Shown in pieces: positions 13,201-23,100 of a stretch of 64,000 bases of DNA; position 1 is the stretch's first letter, and every line of letters begins with the position of its first letter. This DNA is from Pterobdella sp. o SKG-2022 (taxonomy: Eukaryota; Annelida; Clitellata; Hirudinida; Piscicolidae). The translations under genes and the position numbers were made by a program. The notes under the pieces were generated by a model that saw nothing but the letters and a program-made list of their open reading frames with translations, was not told the origin of the DNA and did no database searches. Location of the stretch: NCBI GenBank assembly GCA_964035795.1, contig OZ038320.1, positions 10,413,726 through 10,477,725 of the forward strand. The letters are read 5' to 3'.

Positions 13201-14401
13201 AATAAACAATAAAAAGCATAACTATTAACTTTATAACTTGAATCGCATCAAAATCCACGAGGAAGCTCTTTTAAAAGAAAACTATTGGTTTTTGCAATGA
13301 AGAATAAGGATATTAAAGCTGAAAATATCAATAGGTTTATTTACAGACATACAACTAAAAAATTTGCATTTAAAAGAACAACGCTTTTTAGGGAGTTTTT
13401 TTGTGATTTTCACAAATGGAGATCAGAAAGTTCGTTTAGATTCCAATGATGTTTAGGTCCCTCCCATTCCTTCTTATTGATCACATTAAAACAGACATTC
13501 CATTTTAATCTGGCTTGAATTTTATTAGGTTTTTCAAATGCAGAAAAAACTGCTTTAGTTTAAAATAATCTAATCATGGATGTTACACTGTATATAAATC
13601 GGTAGTGAAAGAAACGATTGAAAGGGTATAAGAATAGGGGATTAATGACTTCAAAGATGAAACTTTCTGAGTTGGGTGCATTGAAAAAGCTCTCAAGCGT
13701 ATGCAAGATTTTTAACGAGTATTTTGGAATAGTGGTGGTTCAAAGTTTCATCAAAGTTTTTAATACTGTTGAAATATTATCTTTATTTGATCCTTGATTC
13801 GACTTTTTGAAAATAACCCTTTTTGCCATATTTTCATATAGAATTTCTTCTAATGTATATAAAATTTTAATCAGGTATTAAATAACTTCATTTTTTTTTG
13901 ACATAAAAATATCACAAGAATTTTCATTCTTAAATTTCATTGGTAAAAATGGTAAAATTTTCAACAAAAATTCTTAAAAATTACACAAAACTTGAGAAAA
14001 AATTTCAATGGTTCAAAAACAGTTGTGAAAATAACTAGATTATTATAATAAAATGCAAAATTTTCAGAAAAAAAATTGAACTGGAGTGTTAAAAAATTTA
14101 TGTGTATCAAAAACAAGCATTTTCAAATTTAAAAAATATTTTTTGATCCTTTTTAAGTTTTATTAAAACTGAAAGCCGTTCAAGATAATTTGACAGACAT
14201 CCAAGCTAAAATAATCTCTTTATAACTTATCTACCTTGAACTAAATAAATTACTTTTCAAATTAAAGCATATTTTTATATAATAATTTCCCAACAATAAA
14301 TCACAAAAATATTAAAAATTTGCGAAAACGCCAATAACAAAGGGTATAAATAAACGACTGCCTTCAAGCCATCTTCGCGTGGTTTTTGCATAAAAACTTA
14401 C
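10261..14401. other. Non-coding stretch between the lectin start and the last identified PDZ-LIM exon
   Basis: The first 80 bases upstream of the lectin ATG are less A/T-rich and are probably its 5' UTR or promoter; they encode a second hydrophobic stretch in another frame but without an ATG. The rest is A/T-rich with no supported exon. The short terminal exon of the PDZ-LIM gene (expected to carry the last metal-binding Cys and His/Asp of LIM3) should lie here or beyond the lectin gene, but I could not place it. Confidence 0.5.
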
Positions 14402-14447
14402 CATTGCGATGCACAAAACCAACGCTCTGGAGATTCGTGTGACAAAC
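14402..14447 (-). CDS. PDZ-LIM gene, 46-bp exon of LIM3
   Basis: A tiny exon found by phase and family pattern. The acceptor ACCGAACAG precedes GTTTGTCAC and a strong donor GTAAGT follows. It reads VCHTNLQSVGFVHRNG and continues CFNCS of the exon at 15126-15241 without a phase break. That is the expected second half of a LIM zinc module (CxxC, then a Gly/Phe-rich turn). It ends in phase 1, so a further exon with the final PxCxxH-like ligands is required. Confidence 0.8.
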
Positions 14448-17400
14448 CTGTTCGGTTTATTAGTGAATTAAACTATCGAATATCTATATAATTCGTTAGC
14501 ATTCACGACAAATTTTCGACTCGGTAAACAGAGATTACATGATAACACTTTTCTTTTAAAATTTTACTGAATTTTGTTCATTGAAATGATTTTTTCTTAC
14601 TGTGAAAAACTATAATTTATGAAAAAACTTCGTCAGAGATTTAATTATATAGTATTGACATGAATAATGGTTTTAAATGTTTAAGATTAATTTTCATACT
14701 ATCACGATTATTATACATCTATTTTGTAAATTACCGTATTAAAGAAAAAAAATGAATGAGATTTATATAGCGTAAAAGAAAGCAAAGGGAGCGCAACTGA
14801 ATATAACCCTGAGTGTCTTATGTAGACATTTCAATGAACATTGCTAGATATACAACAATGACTGCAAGTTTTTATTTTTCCATTTGGCATTCAAACTCCA
14901 TAGGAGTTACAACATTTTTTTATTACTTTAAAACTTAAAGTATTCCAAGCAAAACTGACCGGCACGGTTAGTGATACTTGGAATTTCAATTTATATATCA
15001 CCAACGCAATACTAAGGTTTTAATGATGTCCCTTAGACCAAGACTTCAATTTCAAAAAAGTTTCCTATTAATTAAACATATTTAACCACCAAATAATCAC
15101 ACATATTAATGAAATAGGAACTCACAGAGCAGTTGAAGCATTCTCCATGCCAGTTGGTGCCTGCAGCCTCAATCCAGTTGTCACCCACTTCTATGGCAAA
15201 GTTGCATCCATGGCACTTAGTCGTAAAAAACGTCGAAAAGTCTGTTTTGAATTTCAATTGAATAAAAATGGTTATTATTTCACTTTGAAAAGTGTAAATT
15301 ATTATTATTTTTATTATTTGGTTTTTAAGTATAGAAGAACTGAATACTTCCACAAAAAAATTTTCAAATTCAAATTTCCTTTCAAACCTTTGTCACAGTA
15401 AACTTGTCCTTCATGCAGATGAAAGAGGCCCCCGGAAATGGGAAGCATGCATTTTTGACACACGAAACACTCATGATGATACGTTTTGTTCAAAGCTTTT
15501 ATTGTGTTCTAGTGTTTATGAGGTTTCAGTTATTTCAAAATAAAGTTGTTTCATTTTGAACAAGTTAAATTATTATTTTTCAATATGAATTTTTATTAAA
15601 CAATAAACCATTAAAGCTCATAAAACTCCAGACTTACTCCCACAATTGGTTTGGCACATTTTTCACACTTGGGAGCAAAATATTTTTCGTAATCTTCTTT
15701 ACAGTACAACTTTCCTTCTTGTTCCACAAAACCGGAACTTGATAATGCTTTCTTGCAAGAAACATTTGAACAAATGAAATGATCTTGACACCAGATCTTA
15801 TTAATTGCTAAAACATATGCTCCTCTGAAAATTGGTTAAAAATATCGTTTTTTTTTTCATTTTCAAACAAAACTATCAATAATGATTATTTTGTTACTTA
15901 TAAAAATAGTAATAAATTTTATTTAAAACTAACACCAAGTTTTTATCTAACTAAGCTTACTAAACTTTTCTTAAGAAAATTTTGAATTCTGAAATGAGTC
16001 ACTTACGAAAAGTTTCATGAACTTAGTTTAGATACTTCTTTTTTTTACATACTAGAATTTCGGACCGTAATAAATCCTTAAATAATTATGCTTTTTTATT
16101 TTAAAATTTTTAATAATGATATTTAATGGAACATAGCTTTTTGAAAAAACAGTTGAACTATGGAAAAGTTTTAAAAATTGCATAAAAATGAAGCTTTCTT
16201 GTTTTAGATATTTTTAACAAATTCGAATAAAATTACCTATAATCAAGATGAAACTTCAAAAATCATGCTATGAGAATGAACGCACGTTAGTATTTTTAAT
16301 ATTTATGTGTAAAAATATAAAAATCGTCGATTTTTAAAGTAAATTCAAACTATTAATCTATATATAATAAAACACAATTAATATTCAATGGTGCTTAGGA
16401 AACACTACCTGATAGGTGTATTGCAGACATTGCACACTGGCACGGCTCCTTTGTCTAGAGATTCTATCAGCTTGCGTGAGTTGTTGGAAGGTGGGTGGGG
16501 AGGCACGTATGATTCAGTTGTTGGTTTGTGTTGATTCAATGGAGATTTTTCAAATGGAGCATCAGTAGAGTGGTTGTCAATTTTTATGTTTTCATTTTTG
16601 TAGAAATTTTCCGGACTTTTACTTCTTTGATTTTCATTTTGGAATTTTGGAGATGAATAGGGTTTATTTGAAATTTTTAATGATTCTTCGTGTTGTGCAT
16701 ATACAAGATCTCCATGTTTCTTATCTATCATGTTCATCAAACGTGATTGCATGGGCGACGTTCGAACTTCTGCGCCAGTTTTAGGACTGAAAGGAATATC
16801 AGCACCGGAATCTATTTTTTGAACCAGCTTAAGGGTTTCTGAAGGGTTAAGTTTGATGGAATCAACATCTTCGTCTACATTGGTAACATTTACTTCAGGC
16901 GCTTCCATGGCTACCAGTTTTCGTGGAGTAAATTTTTCAGACGTGGGTGGTGGGGGTGGTGGAAAATCATGTTCGTCGTTTGTTTGAAGCTTAGTAAGAC
17001 CGCTAGTTATATTTTGCATTGATGGCTTATATATAGAAGCATTGTTGCTGCTTATATTAGAAGGTGATTTGAAAGATGTAGTTTCAGCTTTGTAAGGGCT
17101 GTTAGATCTAAAAGATGCGTTAACGTGGGAAAACGAATCATTCTGTAAAAAATTTTTTTTCAAGTAATTGTTTTGTTCAAAGATGAAGATCGTAATAAAA
17201 ACTTGCATTGTAAGAAGAATTATCCAATTCATCGTTGGAGCTTTTCATAACAATCTCGCTTCCTCTTGATAAAATATTAGTTTAACGGTAAATTTCATAT
17301 CTGATGAATAAGTTGAATTGAAATGAAATATCAACTTATACGGTATAAACTCGACAGTTACCTGCAGACGACAAGTTTCAATTGGCATCCTCCTTTCTTT

Positions 17401-17756
17401 ATAAGGTCTTGGGCTTCAAGATGCTTCAAACCCTGAGTCGCTTCATCATTTATAATAGACAGATTATCTCCGTCCAAAAGACCACTTACTGAAGCAATGC
17501 TTCCAGGCTTTATCTGTTAGGTTTTCGGTCCTTATACAAAATTTCCATGAAGTTTTAGACCATTATATAATGTTCTAATGAATTTAAATAAATTCATATT
17601 TGAAAATAAACAAATTTTAGATTATGATTTCAAAACTAGAACTTAATTAACAACTTTTTGAACTGTGATGGGAGCTCCAAAATCCTTTCCTCCATTGAGC
17701 CGGAATCCCCACGGAATGTTAGAAGCAGATTTTGTTAAAGTTACGTTTAAAGGCAT
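14402..17756 (-). CDS. PDZ and three-LIM protein, Enigma/ZASP type (last exon missing)
   Basis: Exons on minus: 17756-17655, 17513-17362, an uncertain one from 17264, 17142-16409, 15824-15638, 15508-15388, 15241-15126, 14447-14402. The start ATG at 17756 begins the PDZ domain, with the PWGF carboxylate loop typical of ALP/Enigma/ZASP proteins and ending QLKLVVCRGS. The long fourth exon is a low-complexity linker (poly-Pro FPPPPPPTSEKF, many Ser/Asn/Lys) and ends in the first zinc pair of LIM1 (CNVCNTPIR). LIM1, LIM2 and LIM3 follow without gaps, e.g. IWCQDHFICSN, CEKCAKPIVG, CFVCQKCMLPISGG, TTKCHGCNFAIEVGDNW, CFNC, VCHTNLQSVGFVHRNG. Phases agree at every junction except that around the third exon. 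The last zinc ligands of LIM3 must lie in one more small exon. The family sits at the Z-disc and on actin, binding alpha-actinin through PDZ; no clear ZM motif is visible. Confidence 0.85.
15126..15241 (-). CDS. PDZ-LIM gene, first half of LIM3
   Basis: The acceptor CAAAACAG and donor GTGAGT flank 116 bp reading DFSTFFTTKCHGCNF, AIEVGDNWIEAAGTNWHGE and CFNCS. CHGC and HGECFNC supply zinc ligands of the first module and the start of the second. The phrase TTKCxxC followed by GDxWxEA is diagnostic of the last LIM domain in ZASP/Enigma proteins. It joins in phase 1 from the exon at 15388-15508 and leaves in phase 0. Confidence 0.88.
15388..15508 (-). CDS. PDZ-LIM gene, LIM2 exon
   Basis: This 121-bp exon reads NTIKALNKTYHHECFVCQ, then KCMLPISGGLFHLHEGQVYC and DK. 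HHECFVCQKC gives the central His and Cys ligands, and the exon ends just after the final VYCDK ligand block. Acceptor CACTAG and donor CAAAG/GTTTGA. Phase 0 in, phase 1 out, matching both neighbours. Confidence 0.88.
15638..15824 (-). CDS. PDZ-LIM gene, rest of LIM1 and start of LIM2
   Basis: This 187-bp exon reads GAYVLAINKIWCQDHFICSN through KLYCKEDYEKYFAPKCEKC and KPIVG. WCxxHFxC with SCKK gives the LIM1 middle ligands, and YCKEDYEKYFAPKC closes LIM1 and opens LIM2. The acceptor ATTTTCAG and the consensus donor GTAAGT make its borders firm. It completes the split Arg codon left by the linker exon. Confidence 0.9.
16409..17142 (-). CDS. PDZ-LIM gene, long linker exon
   Basis: A 734-bp exon with acceptor TTTTTTACAG and donor CAG/GTAGTG. 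It encodes about 245 residues of Ser/Asn/Lys/Pro-rich disordered linker (NDSFSHVNASFRSNSP at the start, FPPPPPPTSEKF in the middle, SYVPPHPPSNNSRK near the end), then VPVCNVCNTPIR, the first zinc pair of LIM1. It must be entered in phase 0, which conflicts with the simplest join to the PDZ exon (phase 2 out), so at least one small exon lies between. Confidence 0.85.
17203..17264 (-). CDS. PDZ-LIM gene, uncertain small exon after the PDZ domain
   Basis: After acceptor TTTATCAAG the sequence reads (R)GSEIVMKSSNDELDNSSYNA in the phase required by the PDZ exon (RGS is the usual family continuation). The natural end at GCAA/GTTTTT leaves phase 1 and would create a stop in the next exon. Ending instead at ATT/GTTATG (17252) leaves a 13-bp microexon in phase 0 that joins correctly to the linker exon. 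Both donors are weak. Exon presence is likely; its end is open. Confidence 0.4.
17362..17513 (-). CDS. PDZ-LIM gene, second PDZ exon
   Basis: 152 bp, acceptor CCTAACAG, donor CTGCAG/GTAACT. It reads IKPGSIASVSGLLDGDNLSI, then INDEATQGLKHLEAQDLIKK and GGCQLKLVVCR, the second half of the PDZ fold (GDxLxxIN and the alpha-B helix HLEAQDLI). It continues in phase 0 from the start exon across a 141-bp intron. Confidence 0.9.
17655..17756 (-). CDS. PDZ-LIM gene, start exon
   Basis: 34 codons, MPLNVTLTKSASNIPWGFRL followed by NGGKDFGAPITVQK, with donor AAA/GTTGTT. This is the N-terminal half of the PDZ domain, containing the PWGF loop and GGKDF turn of the ALP/Enigma/ZASP class. In this family the PDZ domain begins within the first residues, so this ATG is the likely start; the next upstream in-frame sequence has no supported exon. 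Confidence 0.88.
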
Positions 17757-20135
17757 CTTTGAATAACAAGTATTTAAGACGTTTTTTAAATTTCAAGCAA
17801 GAACCCGGATATATGAGATGTGTCTCTTAAGAGCTATCCTGTTTATCGAGATTGACTCACCTGCTTGAATGTATATCATTAGAGAGATGTGTTGTTTTAA
17901 ATTACTTTTTAAATTATTTTTTAAAATCATTTTACAAATATTTTTTTGATGTGATAAAATATCGATTATAATCCTTTCCATTTTTAAAAATAAAAATTCT
18001 ATGAAGGAATTCAGTTTTTTATGCAAGTAGGTTTAAACCGATAAAACTTATTAAAAAGTTGTGGAGTTATTAACACTAAATATAATTAATTTTAGAACGT
18101 TTTTATTTTTTTAAAAAACATAACCTGATGAGTATTCAATAATCCTCCAAAACACTATCTCCCATACATATATATATATATACATATATAAATATATATA
18201 TAGCAGGTTCAATATTTAAAGTAAAAACTTAGTATTTTGTAACGAAAAACATCAAAGAGGAATTTTTAATACATTTATTGAGAATCGGAAGCTATACTTT
18301 TTGATAAGTTTAGCTTCATCATAAAACGTTAGCGAAAAAACTAAATCGACTTTGTAAATGTTTTTAATTAAGAATGCCAGATAAAACTATCATTAAAGAC
18401 TGATTTTATTCTCTTCATTTTATTTTATGTTAAATAAACACTTAATATTGAGAAACTTATTGAATATTTGAAACATTAAATATATAATTAAATGCAATGG
18501 CTTTTATAAGCCCACCATGAAATGACACTGAAGTGATTAAATCTCTTTGAAGTTTATAATTGACAACATCCTTTGGACTTTATTATATAAAATGTACTAA
18601 AAAATACAAATAAAGATTTTTTTCAAAAGAATATTATAAAAAAAGATACAAATGGTTAGTGAAATTGGAAAAATTGAAAATATACAAAAAATAGCATGTA
18701 TTATATAGAGTTAGATGAGTAACTTAGAGATTTATTTTGTGATAACCCCTAAAAATAATTGGAAATAAAAATAAAGTTCGAAGTTATTTTTCTAATAAAT
18801 ACTCAAAACAAATAAAACATGTAAATAAAAAATCCCTACGAGATCACAGTGCATAACGTTAGAGGCGCCAAATAAGCGCTCTAGAGTTTAGACCTGCTAG
18901 TTGAAATAGCTGCCTGTCTTTCATGTTAAAAATTTGGTATCTATTCTTCGTTTTTTGTAACTATTTTTGGTTTAATTAAATTGCTTTCATTATGCTAAGT
19001 AAGACAAGCTCTTATTAGCGAAGAAAGTATCCTAGGACCAACGCCTGATAATGAAGATATGGTATGTTCTTTACCTACATGGAAGAACATTAATGTAATA
19101 AAAAAGGTAATATATTGTAACTGTTGAATATTATAAAATTTTAACAGATTTGTTCAATAGTTATGTACACAATAATCGATCATACAATTCAATGTGAAAA
19201 ATAAATGTCATATTTTAAAAAATAAATTTCAAATGCCATAAGAATTTCTTGAACACTAAAAAAGGAATGAGAAAAACCATTGGGGAAGTATTGTGATGAG
19301 AAACTCTTCTAATGAAAAAATTAAAAATGAAAAAAATGCAGATTTATATTGTGAAAAAAATAGACCAATACATTAACCAATTGTCAAAAAAATTTTCCAA
19401 CATGTTTGCATTAAAAAAGGTAATATGGAAGCATATACAATTATGAAAATATTACCTAATCATCTTTTTAAAGTTTATTTGTTTTTGATAGCTACATTAG
19501 ATTTTGGAATCTTACAGATTCATTTGTGAGATTTTCTCATAATAAACTCAACTTTTTCATGAGTTTTTCAGTTTGTTGCTAACCCTTATAATTTCCATGC
19601 ATAACATCTAGTTTGATGTGTGCTTGGAAATCTTGTCTATAGCAAAAAGCCTATTTCTTAAACCACAAAAAATAGAAATTTGAAAATAAAACAAAGAAGT
19701 AATGTTCATTTGTTCTATACAATTGAATATTTTACAAAGCTAAGTAAAAGATAATCTATTCATTCCCCTCTGAAACACATTTGATCCAGTAAAGTTAAGA
19801 ACCTTACCTACAATAATTTTCGAAATTAGACCATAATTATAAAATTTATTTTCAAAAAATTAAAATATTTTGCAATCCTCTGCTTTATATTACTGAAAAC
19901 ACAAAGTATATTATTTAGAAACTACAATGAAACTTGCGTTAAAAAATTTTATAAGGTAATAAAACTCCCAAAAAAAATATCCAAACGATAAAATATTCTC
20001 AACCAATTAAAAGTACAGATAGATTTTTAATAAAAAAAAAACGACTCATGACATTGTTAACAAATCCACTTTTATATATTGATAACTCTTAAGGCGTGCA
20101 CTCTTAAATATTAAATATTCCTTTATACTTTTGTA
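17757..20135. promoter_or_regulatory. Head-to-head intergenic region between PDZ-LIM and SCO
   Basis: The two genes diverge from this 2.4-kb A/T-rich stretch, so it should hold both promoters and 5' UTRs. I see no exon with domain similarity. A TA-rich microsatellite lies at 18164-18203. Around 18841-18920 there is a less A/T-rich patch without an ORF. No specific promoter element could be assigned with confidence. Confidence 0.45.
18164..18203. repeat. TA/CATA microsatellite
   Basis: About 40 bp of alternating TA with a few C interruptions, in the divergent intergenic region. A simple repeat with no coding content. Confidence 0.9.
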
Positions 20136-20174
20136 ATGTCTAGGCGTTTTCAATACATTTTCAACTACTTCCGA
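20136..20174 (+). CDS. SCO exon 1 (start)
   Basis: 13 codons [13 protein letters not shown] with donor CCGA/GTATGT. It joins in phase 0 to exon 2 across a 61-bp intron ending CTTTTTTCAG. The basic, aromatic N-terminus is what an import presequence needs. No other ATG upstream of exon 2 gives an in-phase start. Confidence 0.75.
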
Positions 20175-23100
20175 GTATGTTTGATTAATAATTTTTTTTA
20201 ACTTGTAAAAATCAAATTTTGAACACTTTTTTCAGACCATTTTAACAAGAAAAGTTCCGTTTTCCCATAAAAATGTTTTTCCGAAGTTTCCATGCATTTC
20301 TTTCCAATTTTCCAATTCTCAACTCCAACTTACTCTATTTCAAGCAAAACATAATTCATCATCAGCATCTTTTTCTACTTTAAGTACAGCTGAAGTTAAT
20401 AGAAATTTTGAAAATCATTTGAATAAATTTTTTTCATCTCAACCCCCTTCTAAAGAAGAACTAGAAAAAATTAAAAAATTAGCAAGAGGTTCTAGAAATA
20501 AATCTGGACCTAAAGAATATGTAAAACTTATATGTAATCATTTTCTATCAAAATAATAAATTTCATTATGATTAATATTAAATTTTTATTTTTTTAGAGA
20601 CATCATAAGTATCTTGTATTTAAAATTTCAGTTTTTATTCTTCAAAAAATGAGGATTTTAAAGCTACTTTATTTTAAAGAAACTAAAATTTTCGACTAAT
20701 GAGTTATGATAAGATTATACTTATCGAAATTTTAGTTTCTTTAAAATAAATTATTTTTAAACATCATTTTTTGAAGAATAAAAACTAAATGTATATTTAC
20801 TTTTTTGAATTATGATTTAACCAATAAAATTCTTTATGAAGGATTGCAGTTTCATTCAAACTTATACTTCCTAATGTCTCTTTGTTTGCAGATTCTTACA
20901 TGGAAAAATGTATTTATAACACTGGGCGTAGGAGGTGTTTGTATTTTGTTCATGCTTTATCTCAAAAGAGAAAAAGAACTAAGTGAGTCTTAATTTTTAA
21001 CCATAATATCTCTGAGTTTGAATATACACAGCTCTAGAGTCATTGTATGTGTCATATTTTAAAAATTTAATGAATATGACTTGAAAATATAATGTTTAAA
21101 TCTTTTTTTCATGCTTTTTCTTATAAACAAATCAATTGAAGAAAGAGAGAAGGAAAGAATGAAGTCATTAGGAAAGGCTTCTCTAGGAGGACCATGGGAG
21201 CTGGTTGACCACACTGGCAAGGTACATCATTATTATCTTCATTATATTTTTTGCATTGCTATCTCATATTTAAAGTTTTTTATGCCATTTTAAGTTTTTT
21301 AACTTAATTTTTTCAGCAATTTAAATTTTTTATGAGTTATAAACTTTTATCAATGAGTTTCACATTTTTTTATTCATATAATTATAGGAAACTATAATAT
21401 TTCAATAATTTATTTAAAAAGTTATGTTTTTATTGTTTTTGAACATTGTTTTTATATTTATTTTATGGAAAACCTTGAAAAAGTTCTAGGTTTATTATAA
21501 TTCTATGCATACTCACACAATTTCTTATCATTCATCTAGCTATGTAAGAGCTCAGATTTCAGAGGTAAATGGATTCTGATATATTTTGGGTTCACACATT
21601 GCCCAGATGTGTGTCCAGACGAGATAGAAAAGATTGTCAAAGTTGTTGACATCATTGGTGAGTTCAATAGTTTTCTTAAATGTTCAGGTAGTTTGAGACC
21701 CTTTGAGAGAAGAATATATGATTTTAAATACCCATGGTAATTATTTGAAATTTTATATAAGCTTTTCAGTTTATTCTTTGATTGTAGTTCAATCATTCAA
21801 ATATTTATGGAAAATTATTTTTGTGTTGTTCACATAGAACTTTTAAATAGATTTATCAGACTTAATTTACTTGGCATAATTTTTGCATAAACTATTATAA
21901 AAATCATCCAAAACTTTTTCTTTCTTGGTTAATATTATTTTATTCATAATTTTTTAATTATTTTGAACTCTAAAAAACCCCACAATATAGCAATAGCTTT
22001 TATTATTAAACACTAGAGAAGGATCCTCAGGTGAAAGAAGTGGTACCCCTGTTCATCACAGTGGATCCGCACAGAGATGACGTCAAAGCTGTTTCCAACT
22101 ATATCAAAGGTTGCTTAATTATAACCATAATAATTTTATATAATGCTAAATTCAACCAAAATTAGCTGTTTATAGGTTGCATTTTTGTTATAACCTGGAT
22201 AGCAGTAGATTTCGGTAGCAGGTTTGTTGATATTTTGGTAAAGTAGTCATTTACTTGGAAAAGGATTCCCTGATAACTGCAAGAAAAACTGACCAAGTGA
22301 GGTGTAGTAAATCTTGACTATCATAATTTTATGTTAGACTACTTTGGTTGTCTGTAGAAATATTCCCCAAAAAAAAGGCTTATTTCAAAATCACTATGTA
22401 AGTAGAATCAATAACTAGGCTGACTGCTGTCAACTCCAGTTACAGAGACATGTGCAAAGGTACTAGTAGGGTCCACGTCATATTGAAGTTCTGTTCATAT
22501 GGTGTGTTGGGTAAAAGCTTGAGTGAATTATGTGCAGTGTCTAGAGTCAAGTATGAAGGGAAAGTTTGAGTTTAGGGTTTATATGAGTAGCATAATTGAC
22601 GGTTAACAAGATTTCAAATGGTTATCTGGGTGATTTAAAGGAGGTAGGAAATATATGCGATATGACAAGGAAGTGAACCAACTGTACACAGAGTCAGTTT
22701 GAACTGCGATGCATTTAACAAAATGTTTTCTATGTTTATGGTAAAGTATACACATGAAATATTAGAGAAATATACATTAAACATGCGTGTAACCTGTTGT
22801 AGAATTGAAACTTGGGTGGTATGTTGCTTTAGCACATGCGTTTTTGAAGGCTAACTTACAGATGCTTCGTATGATTGGTGCTGTTGAGGCAGCTTATCCA
22901 AAAAAATGTGGATTGATTGAGTTTGAAGAACATAATTGTAGCAAGGAGGTTCGAGGTGGTTGGACAAGGTTATAAGAAAGAGAGCTGCTAGTTGCATGAA
23001 GTTTTTGAAGCAATAGATGAAGAGAAGACCAGGATTAGCTTGAAATAATGGGGTTGAAATTTGCTGTAATAAATTTGGTTCTAATACGAAGATGCCTATG

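Noticed and set aside
15072..15401. ORFs overlapping the LIM3 and LIM2 exons
   Set aside because: One is the exon read through into both introns, the other an antisense shadow.
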